From Rhizophagus irregularis (lineage: Eukaryota > Glomeromycota > Glomeromycetes > Glomerales > Glomeraceae): 64,000 bases of DNA. A program made the position numbers and the translations under genes. This document shows positions 35,036-46,270 of the stretch, piece by piece; within the stretch, counting starts at the first letter, position 1, and every line of letters starts with the position of its first letter. Under the pieces are notes generated by a model. The model worked only from the letters and a program-made list of their open reading frames with translations, was not told the origin of the DNA and did not search any database. The stretch is from positions 6,419,001-6,483,000 of the forward strand of contig NC_089429.1 of the NCBI RefSeq assembly GCF_026210795.1, in the 5' to 3' direction.

Positions 35036-35657
35036 ACATCGAACATTATCACTTTAACCTGAGTCTGTCATCAACCTTCCCAAACGACACGACATCAACA
35101 CCTAAATCAAGAATCTCCGCGCGTTACATAACTCCTACTATATCAGATATAGGTGATATTTGACCTAATTACATCATTAGTGCACAACTTACCAATACCT
35201 TCTTCTACGTTTTTCCAACTCAAACAAAATTAGACAACTCAACAAACCACATATTACTTATCGTACGATCACATACAATGATTTTTTAGAATATTATCAC
35301 CCACATCTAATCCAAATCCAATCGTAGACTTGACGCCTAATGCCTTTTCTTTACTAGTTCCCCTACTTCTATTGTTAATTTTTAATTAAAAAATTACTTT
35401 TACCAATTCTTTAAATACAGAATTTTTTAATATTACTAATAGATTACAAGATTTTAACCAATTAGAATTTATGCCGTGGCTTTTTAAAAAGAAATGACAA
35501 ACTTACCAAACCAAGATGGGATACAGCTGGTATTTCACTTCCCCTAGCGCTCATACTGTTGTTCATTTGAACAATGGCAAACGTTTTCGATTTTTACGAT
35601 ATGTCTTAAATTTAATCACGTGACGATTTATACAGATTCTCAATCAACCATATAAAC

Positions 35658-35803
35658 GGGTCTGGTACAAAATCCCGAATGTCAAAATCCCGAAAATCCC
35701 GAACCGGGCAGCATTATGCTTAATGTTGGCCAATATTTCGGGATTTCGTACCATTCGGGATTTTGACATTCGGGATTTTGTACGGATCCCATCCCATATA
35801 CCC
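35658..35803. mobile_element. 146 bp hAT-like MITE with ATATAAAC duplication
   Basis: Begins GGGTCTGGTACAAAATCCCG; the right half mirrors it (TTCGGGATTTTGACATTCGG then GATTTTGTACGGATCCC), with a short extra tail ending CCC. Both sides carry ATATAAAC (35650-35657 and 35804-35811). Deleting the element and one copy restores the RNase H frame IYTDSQSTI…, apart from an old stop. The internal palindrome is TCCCGAA/TTCGGGA-rich. Confidence 0.75.
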
Positions 35804-35972
35804 ATATAAACGCATAACAACCTGGAGTCTTGGATAATCCTAAATTAACTCAAGACGGCTCCAAAAATCAATAACTGTCTGTTATGCCAAGGTATCAAAT
35901 ATTTAGTCAATTACATGTATCACTGCTGAAAGTTAAGGCTCATTCTAACGATCATAAGTTGCATTTAGCACC

Positions 35973-36090
35973 GGGATCCGTACAATATCCCGAATGGTAC
36001 GAAATCCCGAAATATTGGCCAACATTAAGCATAATGCTGCCCGGTTCGGGATTTTCGGGATTTTGACATTCGGGATTTTGTACCAGACCC
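35973..36090. mobile_element. 118 bp hAT-like MITE with TTAGCACC duplication, inverted sister copy
   Basis: Nearly the reverse complement of the element at 35658-35803 (begins GGGATCCGTACAATATCCCG, ends GATTTTGTACCAGACCC). It is flanked by a perfect 8 bp direct repeat TTAGCACC (35965-35972 and 36091-36098). Removal joins KLHLA and PLLEKKKF in frame. An 8 bp duplication is the mark of hAT-superfamily transposition. Confidence 0.85.
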
Positions 36091-36820
36091 TTAGCACCAT
36101 TATTAGAAAAAAAGAAATTCATTTTAGATTTTTTTTTTTCTTGTAGAAGCTAATTCGTGCAAGGATAATTAACTTTTCGGAACCATGACTGAAATTACTT
36201 TCTCTCCCGCTAAAAACCCTATCCTTTTAGAGGACGATATAGATCATTTTTTTAAATGATGGCTAATGAAATATGGACATGTAACTGATGTAAAACCTTT
36301 TCAAATGCTCATGATAGAAGCTTATAAAAATAATTCTAATTTTGGGACTGATGAATTGGATGATTATTATACTTCATGTAAAACTCGTACTAAATATTTG
36401 AATTTTATGAAGGATTATTTAGATAGACTTACGAAAGATCAAATATTTACGCTAGCGTGGATGGTCAATTTACTCGTTATAAAATGACCATTAACGATTA
36501 TTGTAATTTTTTAGTGAGTGGGAAACCAAAATAATAATAACAATTTAAAAAAAAATTTGATTACTATGTATATTATATTAAGAGAATTAGAAGACAGTAA
36601 CATTTGGTCATGGATCAGAACGGTGAGGTGGAATAGGAATAGTCGATTGACTTGAGTTGCGTGTTTTGTTATTCTTAGCTCGATGTTTGTATGATTTCTT
36701 TTCTTTTTAGTTTTATCCCTTGAGATAATTCTTATGTCTTAAGCGCATCACAATGTGTTTTCCAGATCAGTTGGTAAAGTTGTGAATTAAATGAATTGTT
36801 TAGTTGCAGTGTATTTATTC

Positions 36821-37830
36821 TTATATTGTTGAATTGGCTAATTCCACAGGTATTAGTTGGCGAATAATTAGGTAGATCGGATGAGATATAGAGGTGACTT
36901 GCGTGAATAACCTTAACGTTGTTTTGTGTTTATATGGGATAATAAAACTTTTGAGTTTTGTTCCGTTAAAATGAGTTGTAGCGCCTGGTCCATCGCCCAA
37001 ATGTGAATTCGTGTCTTCATTTTTGAGCAGACGGAGCAGAGGTGACAGAGGATAAGTCGGGATGGGTATAATAAAGGGTAGTGTTTTTGTAATATATCGC
37101 CACATGGAAGAATATAATTTAAACTCTTGATTTACAGGCATTTTTTTAGTTTTGAAAGGACTACACATATCCAAAGTGTTGTTATGTTTGATCCAATCCT
37201 GTGTGAGCGGCCAGTGTATTTCCGTCATCGAATGACGGAATGATTACTGGAAATTTGTGATCACTTTGAAAATGAATGTCCATCGTACGTATACGCTTCA
37301 CTAATCCTTGTTCCAAATTTCCTAATATCTCTATCGATCGGTTCTATGGCGTCCCACATAGACGTCATTAACGAATTGGAGACGAATTTCGGGTTAATCA
37401 AAATCGGAGGCGTGTCTAACCTTCTTTGGCCAGAACATCAACCATTTTGTTGTAGGTGTTCTTTGATCTTATGGAAAATGATATTTAAGTTACGTTGAGT
37501 GTATAATTGTTAATTTTAAGATATCTACGTTCCGAAAGTAATTGGTTAGAAGTGTTGTAGTATGTTGAAATAACGTTCTGCAAGTCGGTATAGATGCTGA
37601 CTGTACTATTCTCGGGACATGTCATAATGGCCGTTAAAACTGCATATCCTTCAGCTTTAGTAGACGACGGAGAAATTGTAGTACTACTTTGAGAGTAAGA
37701 CTGTAAGAGGTGGTGTTGACTGGTCTTTTGCCCAACCAAAACTTATGCATGTTGTAGTGTTCGACTCCTTATTATATTTTCGTAAAGAACCGTCTCTATA
37801 GAATTTAAGTCTTTCTATATGTCCGCATAA
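36821..37830 (-). pseudogene. LINE ORF2, RNase H domain and C-terminal tail
   Basis: RNase H pieces in order on the minus strand: FYRDGSLRKYNKE (about 37803; the family usually has YTDGS here), SFGWAKDQ (about 37745), SSTKAEGYAVLTAIM (about 37670; catalytic Glu), VSIYTDLQNVISTYY (about 37610; catalytic Asp) and KIKEHLQQN (about 37470), a decayed KVKAHS…N motif. Downstream come PPILINPKFVSNSLMTSMWD and a tail with DTNSHLGDGPGATTHFNG, which looks like a decayed Cys/His knuckle. Frameshifts separate several blocks. Confidence 0.65.
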
Positions 37831-38856
37831 AAGCTGTATAATATCCGCATCAAAAATTGCATAATATGATGATGGATAGCTTTATTGGCGGTGGAAATGT
37901 GTTAAGATCGGTTGTTAAAATCGTTATGTTTTGAACGTATGGATTTGTTGTTAAATGTTGGATGTTGGAAAGATACTACGTTTTGATAGCAGACGTGAAT
38001 TAAAATTAGGTTTGTATTTACTAGAGTGAATTGAAAACTTGATTAATTGATTAGTATTCATAAGGACACATTTTGGCCCCTGGGTAAGGAATTAAAATAG
38101 GGGCTTGACTTTGTGGTGTGAATCCTTGAAAATTATCGTCTGGATGAGTATAAGGTATAAAATGTTCCTATACGTGATCGATATTTTCATAGGATCGTTA
38201 ACTTGTCCAATAGTTTATCCATAGAGTTCTTTGTTGGTGACTGCGTCCGGCGTCCCAATAAATAGTCCATTCGTTATTTGGGCGATGATAGTAACTAAGC
38301 GTGATTTTTGGTGCCTTATAATACAAATAATTGATAAATGGTGACGTTAAAGGTATGGTTAATCTGCGATTTTGTGGCGTCAAAATACCGTCGGATTCAA
38401 TTTGCAAAACCAGTTTGGTTTACGACCTTTAAATTTGTTTTGAGGGGAGATCACGAATATGATTCCATGTTCTCCGTCTATCGTGGTAATTTGGTCTTTA
38501 AACATTATATGTTTTTATCTAAGTGAAGTAATGTCTTGTTTTGTAAGATTCGATATATGATAAATAATGGGGTATTACCTCCTGTTATGGGGATTATTAT
38601 GGGATAAGAAAGTAATGTTAAATTTGTTGTATAATACTAATTCTTTAGTTAAAAGTGACGCTTTCCCTTTAGAAGAACCATTAAATCGTTCAGTGTTGGG
38701 AAATGTGGTAACCAGTATTCATACTGGGTTGTAAGATTTTTTGGTAACCTATAATTTTAAACATTCTTGAATTGGAAGCACGTTAGTAATGGCGCAAACG
38801 CGCAATATGCGTAAAATTGGTTATAGAAAAAATTGTTGATACAAGGGGACAATTTG

Positions 38857-39320
38857 TTATGTATGATATTTGTCGTATGTAGATTTAGGTAATGATAAAT
38901 TCGGGCCATGAGTATGGAAAGCATTGATATAAACTGTAGTAACTTTAATTGATTTTTGATGAGTGACCTGTAATGTAATTTCTTTGTTGCATCTTTTCTT
39001 GTCGTTTGTTAAAATTTCGTATTTATCATGATTGATGGTGATATTAGCCAGTTCGTAGAATTCGTTCGCCAATTTCAATTTCTCTAAACTTGGCGCGTAC
39101 CAACTGGTATCGTCCAAATATCCTACTACTGATGTGTTAAAGTTGATTTGTTGGTCTGAGTTTTGATTAATTTTTGTTAAGTTATTGGTCAGGAGATTCA
39201 TTAATTTAGCGAACATTGGATCGTAATAACAGATTCATAGAATTGGACTTATAACTTCGCCTTGTTCGATACCCTGTAAAACATCGTATGGTTTTCGTTG
39301 ATGAAATTTAAGTACGTCTT
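38857..39320 (-). pseudogene. LINE ORF2, reverse transcriptase C-terminal half
   Basis: Reads LEDVLKFHQRKPYDVLQ and GIEQGEVISPIL, the RT motif B region (GxxQGxxxSPxLW), followed by a TGA where the family has Trp. Then come MFAKLMNLL and VVGYLDDTSWYAPSLEKL, where YLDD is the RT active-site motif C, and NEFYELANITINHDKYEIL (motif D/E region). RT motifs before B, including the motif A Asp, are missing: the sequence jumps from endonuclease to motif B within about 30 bases. The enzyme would be inactive. Confidence 0.7.
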
Positions 39321-39890
39321 CTAAGAACAGGTTTTAAGTGTATCTTTAATTTTAGATTTCCAATGTGGGTATTTATTTTGTTCGTTTTGATTACGTCTAA
39401 ATCTATGTTGAAATCTCATTATGGTGATTTTATATTTGTTTTGTTTTCTTGTTTTGATAGTATTTTCAATATAGTTGTAAAGTTCAATAGTTAAGTCTTT
39501 ATCTTTTGATTGGTCTGCCAGTAAGTATACGTTAATTAATCTAATGTGTTTTGTGTATTTAAACATAGATCAATTGTTAACACTCTTCCTTTGTAATGGG
39601 TTGTTTTAATAATATGTTTGGAAAGTGAATTTGATAAGACTACTGCGACTTTTGATTCTTTAGTCGAGCCGTTTACGTCGTAATATATACGGACTTTGTC
39701 GTTATTATCTTCAATGGTCATATGTATATGTAATTGATGTGTACCATAGTATGTTTTTCGTGTTGTTTTGGTATCCTAATTCTGTTAATGTAAGTATGTC
39801 GAATTTCTCAAATTTATAAAATGATAGGATATCGTTTAATTTTGAGTGATATCCTTGTTGTATGTTGATGGTGCCTATTTAATGTAATCA
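39321..39890 (-). pseudogene. LINE ORF2, APE-type endonuclease domain
   Basis: Blocks on the minus strand: INIQQGYHSKLNDILSFYKF and DILTLTELGYQ (about 39870-39780; the Glu in TELG corresponds to the metal-binding Glu of APE-like nucleases). Then KVAVVLSNSLSKHIIKTTHY and GRVLTIDLCL (about 39650-39560), and after a frameshift HIRLINVYLLADQSKDKDL (about 39545). The GDFN strand is decayed (ITIMRFQHRFRRNQ). This domain nicks target DNA for target-primed reverse transcription. Confidence 0.65.
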
Positions 39891-40389
39891 TTAAAATGTA
39901 AAGAAATATTATTGTGTTCTGTTATTGTGGATGTATTTGTCTCGTAAGAGGAGTTATTGTTGTTAATTTAATTTAATATATTGATGTCATCGATATATAT
40001 CTATTGGGTGCGTGTAGTGTAGTTTTCTATTTGGTAAGTAGATTGGGGTTGTTCGTATGATGAAGAGAGAGTTAAGTGAAGGTAAATAAGAATGGGTTGT
40101 TATTATTTTGAGTATATGAAGTATTTAAAGAATGAACATTCTATGTTGATGATTGGTCAGTAAGTACTGTATTTTTCGTAACCTCTCTTTTTGATTCTTT
40201 TTGTTGATGATGTGTTATATATATGGGTGAAGGGAGTGTACCTAGCGCATTTTTGTCCAGCTAGTGAGCCGGTGAATGGTTGAGTTGAATCATTATAAGA
40301 GGTATCAAAATCTTCATTGATAATTAATTCATTATTATATCCCATTGAGTGACTTGTACTAGCTTGTTCGTATTATCAGTAGCGTCTTC

Positions 40390-41092
40390 TAGATCGCTAA
40401 CTAAGGTGTTGTCACATTCGATGAATCGTTTAGTTTTATGATTTTTGGGTGTTTGATAGATTGTCGTTGTTCGTTAAGTGGCGTAGTATCATTAGTTGTT
40501 TCAGTTTCCATTTGAACTGAAGTTGGTGTTTTTGGACGTGTAGTACGGGTTGATTTATCAGAACCTGGTACACTGTCGTCGTCCTTTTCAACATCAACAA
40601 TATCAGTCGTTTGTTTAGCTTCCGATATATGATTCGTTGATAATATATGATAGCATTTCTTTGTTCGTCTTGACGTCCATTTTGATTTGTTAAAATAGAT
40701 TGTGTAATGGTACTTAAATTGTGGACTATTTCACCTAATTTATTGATCATAGATTCTTGATTAATTATGACTTTTTCTTGATTTGTGACGGTTGTAGTCA
40801 ATTCCTTTAGTTTATATTCCATATCTTGGATTCTATTTTGTATCTGACTAATATTATCGTCATGTATGGATACAGTAAGTCCTAAAGTGTTGTATAATTT
40901 TGATCGTAGTATTCATTTTTATCCAGCGGATAATCCCCATTATTCGTTGGATTCTTCTTGGGTTTATTATTTTAAGATGCGTAAAGTGGTTTGTTAACGT
41001 CTTCGTCTAATTGAGGAACTAGATATCCATATATGAAGCGTTCTCCGTTGTTACTATAGGTGTTATTTTTGTGTCCTTGAGGGGGACGGTCG
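40390..41092 (-). pseudogene. LINE ORF1, C-terminal part with coiled coil
   Basis: After the transposon breakpoint the minus strand reads NDRPPQGHKNNTYSNNGERF, IYGYLVPQLDEDVNKPLYAS, one stop, then NNKPKKNPTNNGDYPLDKNE, SIHDDNISQIQNRIQDMEYK and LKELTTTVTNQEKVIINQES. The last 50 or so residues of this run have the hydrophobic spacing of a coiled coil. After a frameshift near 40660 come TTDIVDVEKDDDSVPGSDKS and TTRPKTPTSVQMETETTND, a polar linker. ORF1 proteins of LINEs bind RNA and trimerise through coiled coils. Its N-terminal piece lies across the insertion at 46402-46540. Confidence 0.6.
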
Positions 41093-41096
41093 TTTA

Positions 41097-41215
41097 TGTT
41101 GTGCCCCAAGTTGATGATCTGCCCCAAATCTAAATTTCAATTTGGGGCGATCCAACTTAAAATTTCAAATTGGGGCAATACAATTTTATTGCCCAAATTT
41201 TAAATTGGGGCAAAT
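41097..41215 (+). repeat. Left terminal and subterminal inverted repeats of the Ginger-like element
   Basis: TGTTGTGCCCCAAGTTG is followed by GATCTGCCCCAAATC, AATTTGGGGCGATCCAACTT and further GCCCAAA/TTTGGGC palindromes. The same modules, inverted, end the element at 46271-46397 (for example GGGCAATCCAACTT). Confidence 0.8.
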
Positions 41216-41233
41216 TGAGATATTGGGCCTGTG

Positions 41234-41885
41234 GTGCCCCAAGTTAACTATTGCCCAAATTTTAAATTGGGGTGATAGTCAACTTGGGGCACCACGGGCT
41301 CGATATCTCAATTTGCCCCAATTTAAAATTTGGGCAATAGTTAACTTGGGGCACCACAGACCCAATATCTCAATTTGCCCCAATTTAAAATTTGGGCAAT
41401 AGTTAACTTGGGGCACCATAGTCCCGATATCTCAATTTGCCCCAATTTAAAATCTGGGCAATAGTTAACTTGGGGCACCATAGTCCCGATATCTCAATTT
41501 GCCCCAATTTAAAATCTGGGCAATAGTTAACTTGGGGCACCATAGTCCCGATATCTATATTTGCCCCAATTTAAAATTTGGGCAATAGTTAACTTGGGGC
41601 ACCATAGTCCCGATATCTATATTTGCCCCAATTTAAAATTTGGGCAATAGTTAACTTGGGGCACCATAGTCCCGATATCTATATTTGCCCCAATTTAAAA
41701 TTTGGGCAATAGTTAACTTGGGGCACCATAGTCCCGATATCTATATTTGCCCCAATTTAAAATCTGGGCAATAGTTAACTTGGGGCACCATAGTCCCGAT
41801 ATCTATATTTGCTCCAATTTAAAATTTGGGCAATAGTTAACTTGGGGCACCATAGGCCTGGTATCTATATTTGCCCCAAATTTAA
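41234..41885 (+). repeat. Ten-copy 62 bp subterminal array containing TIR core
   Basis: Unit: AACTTGGGGCACCATAGTCC, CGATATCTATATTTGCCCCA, ATTTAAAATTTGGGCAATAG, TT. Copies of AACTTGGGGCACC start at about 41281, 41344, 41406 and then every 62 bp to 41839. One further copy lies inverted at about 41231. CAACTTGGGGCAC is the inverted TIR core, and GCCCCAATTTAAAATTTGGGC is a near-perfect palindrome. There are no spacers, so this is not a CRISPR. The frame open across part of it is a repeat artefact. Confidence 0.85.
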
Positions 41886-42206
41886 ATTAACGAATGTAGT
41901 AAGACTTTAAGTTAACTATTATTTTTCTATAAAATTAAAATAGAAATAATACTTATTTAAGGTCTTAATTTCACTCTATACATTTATTTATATTGTCGCA
42001 ATTTTTTAATTAATTTTTTTTTAATCATTTAATTATTTAAAATTTGAATCTTTTATTTTATATTTTAGTTGTTAATGTTAATACTCAATATTTTATAAAA
42101 TTTATCTTAAATTTTTGCAATAGAAAACTTTTAAAATTCCAAAATAAACAATTTATAATTATAAAATTAGATCTTTATTATTGTAGATTTATAAAATTTT
42201 TAATTA

Positions 42207-44965
42207 TTATAAAGAAGGATTATGACATGTTTTACCAGGATGACATCTAATATTACAAGACAAATTTAATTTCTTACATGCACATTTCATAGTACTACAA
42301 TTTGTATTAGGACATTTGCATTTAACTGAATTTATATTACTTTGTAATCTAACTGCTTCTGTAACAGTTACTACCTTGTTTGGAATATTTGTTAATTCAG
42401 CCATAGAAGTTAATTCAGTTGATTCCAAACAATTTCCCTTATAGTTTACATTTAATGTTCCCGCAAAACATCCCAAATTGTAAAAGCCATTAGATTTAAC
42501 TTGTAAAATCTTACAAGGTAAATGACTGCGTCCTAATTTTCCTTTATCTGCTTTTGGAATTTTAAGATTAACAATATCACCAACCTTAAATAGATCTTTC
42601 TTTTTAACTTTTTTCTCCATTAATATTTTCATGTCATCTCTATATTTTTTGTTATTCATTTTTGCATCTTCACGTATATAATCATGAGATGTTGAAGCTT
42701 CAATTGTTTCAGACTAAAAAAATAAAAATAAATTAATAAATATATTTTTTAAAAAATAAAAATAAATAATTAAATATAATAATTAAAATAGAAATTATTA
42801 CAACTCACATTTTGTTCATTATCTAGTTCATCAAGCCACTTGTTGAATTTTTTTCCCAAATATTTAATAAAATATTGTCAAATGAATTTGTTTCGCGCAT
42901 TGCTTTTAAATCACGTAAACATCCTAGGATGTCTCTTTTAATTACGCCTAATCTTAATTTATTACTATATCCAAACATGCCTTCCCATGATGCATTAATC
43001 TCTTCCCAAGTGATATTTTTAATTTGTGGAGGTTTTAATTGAAATAATGTACTTGAATCAACATTAGATACTTGCTTAGGTTTAGGTTGCTTTATTAATA
43101 CAAATTCAAAAAAGAGTTTACTAAAATAAATTAAAAATTTAATCAAGAATATAACTTTTTTGTTTACCTTCTTAATATTTTTATTTTTGTTAAATTGCTT
43201 CTAAGATCGTTAAAATCTTCAGAATTTTCATCAAAATCATCAGAATCTTCATTAAGATTATTAGCATGATCTTCATTAAAATCATCAGAATCTTTGTTAG
43301 AATCATCAGAATTTTCATTAAAATTATTAGCATCTTCGTTAAAATCATCAGAATCTTCATTAGAATCATCAGTATCTTTATTAAGATCATCAGAATCTTC
43401 ATTAAAATTATCGGAATCTTTGTTAAGATCATTATTGTAGTGATTATAATCTGATTCTTTATTTTGATTATTGTTAACAGCAAAAGTTACTTGCTTTTGT
43501 TTACCTTTGTTTTTAGAATTTTTATTCAATGACTGCATAAAATTATAAACAAATTTTTAATATATTGAAATAATTTGATTTAAAATATTGTGATTAAATA
43601 AATATATTACGGTTAACTACCTTTGTATTTCTACTTTTACTCTGATGTTTATCATGAATAGAATTACTATTATTATCTTCATTTTCGTCATTTTCCTATG
43701 TTATATATTGTAATTTTTTAAAAAAAATTATTTTATTATAAACAAATTTAAAGATTTTTTTATTTATACTTACTTCTTCAAAGTCAAGTGAAGTATCTTC
43801 TTGTTCTACATTAATATTTTCTAATAATTGCTCTTCATCTATACAATTTTCTTCTTTAAATAGATGTTCCATCCATGCTATATCACTGTGTGGATGCATA
43901 CCAAATACTATTTCATATGGAGTTTTATTGGTAGCTCGGCATATAGTATTATTCATAGTAAAAATAACATAATTTAAGCACAAAGTCCAATTTATTGAAT
44001 TATTTTGTTCCATCCACATTCCAATTTTTTTTTCTAAAATAGAATTTGCTCTTTCTATTAAGCCTTGTGATTGTGGATGCCTAGGTCTACCATTTACCAA
44101 TTTTAAACCAGGCCATAAGTCTACTAGATTTTTAATTATTTGTGCAGTAAATTCTTTGCCATTATCACTTTGCAAAATAATTGGAGGTCCAAATTGACAA
44201 AAAATTTCATATAATATCCCTGCAATAGCTGCGGGTTCCTTAGAAGTTAAGGGTTTTGCCCATGAATAACGGGAAAAATGATCTCTTACATGTAAGATAT
44301 ATTTGAAATCATTGTCAGAATACTGACGTAAATCAACTAAATCCATCTAAATATTATAAAAAAATATAGCAAATTAAACAGGAGGTAAAGTAATCAAACA
44401 GAAGCTAAAAATCAAACATTAAAATTACCTGTACTCTCGAAAGAAATCTTTTCGCAACTATAGGCCTTGCTGCTAAGGTGGATTTGGACATAGTTCTGCG
44501 TGGTACACATATTTCACAATGATTCACAAACTCCTCTATAATCTTCTTTTTCACCCCATACCATTTGCTTCTTAATTTTCTATACAATTTTTTTTGTCCA
44601 CAATGAACATTTTGTACATGCTCCAAACAAATTGTTTTATACATTTCTTCTAAGACTAATATTGGTAAAAAATCAGCAGATTTACCTTCTTTATCTAAAG
44701 CTGTTTTTGTTCTTTTATTATTATTTTTACATACAACAGAATCACCTCCAGTATTTAATAAAATGAAATTCTTTCTACACCAATAACGAAAGTCTGCATC
44801 CCGTAATGTAGAAACATGATCTAAAAGAACTGTTTTTATTTCATCATAAAGGTGTCTATTTATAAATTGCTTTTCAGATGTTTTAGATTTACTGTTTTGT
44901 ATACATTTATCAATAATTTTATTAAAAGTATCTTTACTAATAAAAGAAAATTCTTCTGTTTCCAT
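42207..44965 (-). CDS. Ginger-like transposase (DDE integrase), six exons, one frameshift
   Basis: Exons on the minus strand: 44965-44429, 44346-43774, 43695-43621, 43532-43168, 43120-42809, 42713-42207; introns are GT-AG and 48-95 bp except about 88 bp at 43620-43533, all keeping phase. Exon 1 has an HHCC zinc finger (LEHVQNVHCGQKKLYRKL, VNHCEICVPRRT). Exon 2 is the integrase core: MDLVDLRQ (first Asp), ILQSDNGKEF (second Asp) and QGLIERAN (Glu), with 36 residues between Asp and Glu. Exon 4 is an Asp/Asn/Ser-rich octapeptide repeat. The last exon has FKVGDIVNLKIPKADKGKLG and a Cys-rich end (CKCPNTNCSTMKCACKK, CNIRCHPGKTC), the type seen in KRBA2-like/Ginger proteins. Total length is about 789 residues. 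Exon 5 needs one extra A in the run at about 42850-42856 to reach its donor, so the copy is frameshifted or has a homopolymer error. Confidence 0.8.
43210..43430 (-). repeat. 24 bp coding minisatellite in transposase exon 4
   Basis: The minus strand repeats octapeptides such as DSDDFNED, DSDDLNKD, DTDDSNED and NSDDSNKD about nine times; the plus strand shows GAATCTTCATTAAAATCATC-type units. It encodes an acidic linker between integrase core and C-terminal region. Frames on other strands here are shadows. Confidence 0.75.
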
Positions 44966-45226
44966 GATAAAAAATTTTTTTATAAAATTTAGGGTGGAGA
45001 GACACGAAAAAAAGGATTGATAACAAAAGAAACGACAAGTTGGAGTTAACTGAAGTATAATGCTTTTATTGAATAAACGTAGGATTATTGTTTTATAACC
45101 AAAACAATAAAAGTGATAACTTAAAAGAATTCAAGGGAAAACTAATTAATGCTTAATACTCTTATGATTTCTGAACACTTTTTCACTATTCTGACACTAC
45201 TTCTATCAGTGAGTTGGCAGAAGGTA

Positions 45227-45748
45227 TAGGGATGCCAAAAGTTCGGTTATAACCGATCATAACCGGTTTTTACCGGTTCGGTTATCGGTTCGGTTTCAGT
45301 CCAAGACCGACCGGTTAACCGTCAGTTTTATATATAAAAAAAACCGATCAAAAAACCGATCGGTTAATTGTAAATTTTAATATATTCCGGAAAAAAAAAA
45401 TGATTTTGTTTATTGAGAATACCATTAAAAACTATTGTTTTAGTGTTTTTATGTATAATATTCTCATTTTTGAAATTATCGAATTTACGCGTTGATCACG
45501 TGATTTTTCGTTTCTCTGAAAAATCACAACATCAGCGTTATTGTTGTAAAAAATTACATCAATTCAAAGAATATTATTCAAAAAGTTATAATTGATACTT
45601 TATGGCATTATTTTATTCGATTTTGCGGTATTTTTGTAATCGGTTTTGTAGTTCAGTTTTATCGGTCGGTTTTGCGGTCGGTTCGGTTTTGGTTGAAAAC
45701 TGCAGTTTTAAAACCGAAACCGAACCGAACCGACCGTTGGCATCCCTA
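45227..45748. mobile_element. 522 bp hAT-type MITE nested in the Ginger-like element
   Basis: TAGGGATGCCAA (45227-45238) is perfectly inverted as TTGGCATCCCTA (45737-45748), and AGAAGGTA flanks both ends (45219-45226 and 45749-45756), a perfect 8 bp duplication. Both subterminal regions are full of CGGTT/AACCG direct and inverted repeats (for example ACCGGTTCGGTTATCGGTT). There is no coding capacity. It lies between the transposase start and the right TIR. Confidence 0.92.
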
Positions 45749-45756
45749 AGAAGGTA

Positions 45757-46270
45757 TATTTATATCTATTTTTATCTAACTGACATCTCTTTTTCTGATA
45801 TTAAGGGCGAAATCTAATCTATTGATTTCCTATTGACATCATATATCTATCTAGATTGTTAGTGTTTCATTATAATATATCTATGTAATTACAATGGTGA
45901 CAGTTTTATTGTAAGCCACATTTTAATAGAACACAAATGATAAATTTGAACGGTTAATTACTATTGAGCTAATTATTCTACAATGAATCTTAATAAAAAT
46001 CGTATACATATAAACAATACAAATACAGAAAATTAATAATATAAACAATAATAAAAATGAATATACATAATAATACTATATGTGTAAATTAATCAAATAT
46101 AATCAATATTATCTATTAGGTTAATCTGTCGACTGGTTGTATATCGACTTGTAACATCGGAATCATGTGTACAAAATTTTGCGTAACAGTTTCACAAACA
46201 AATTAACAAATTGAAAGCCAATGATTTTTGATGATCATATAAGTCACATGACCCAAAATCAAAATTTCGG
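45757..46270. other. Non-coding right arm of the Ginger-like element
   Basis: AT-rich sequence between the nested MITE and the right subterminal repeats; no gene seen. Confidence 0.5.

Larger units (their letters stand above)
35040..36535 (+). pseudogene. LINE pol remnant: RNase H region and C-terminal tail
   Basis: The plus strand carries a decayed RNase H domain: GYSWYFTSPSAHTVVHLNNG (about 35517), IYTDSQSTI (about 35628; TDS is the second catalytic region), then SWIILN, KINNCLLCQGIKYLVNYMYH and VKAHSNDHK with APLLEKKKF. The late motif VKAHS…N…A..LA is typical of LINE RNase H. After 36100 the same element appears to continue as a tail (LVEANSCKD, MTEITFSPAKNPILLEDDID, KYGHVTDVKPFQMLMIEAY, GTDELDDYYTSCKTRTKYLN) to about 36535, with an in-frame TGA at about 36257 and a frameshift near 36460. 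Two MITEs sit inside the RNase H part; removing each with one target copy restores the reading. Sequence from 35040 to 35450 is only weakly coding-like. Confidence 0.65.

Noticed and set aside
41142-41402. 86-codon open frame
   Set aside because: It is generated by the 62 bp array and its inverted neighbours; the repeated peptide has no start context or family.
41234-41885. CRISPR-like regular repeats
   Set aside because: The 62 bp units are contiguous with no variable spacers, contain the transposon TIR core, and lie in a eukaryotic element.
43190-43483. Ile/Leu/Met repeat frames on both strands
   Set aside because: Shadows of the acidic repeat in transposase exon 4, which is in frame with the flanking exons.
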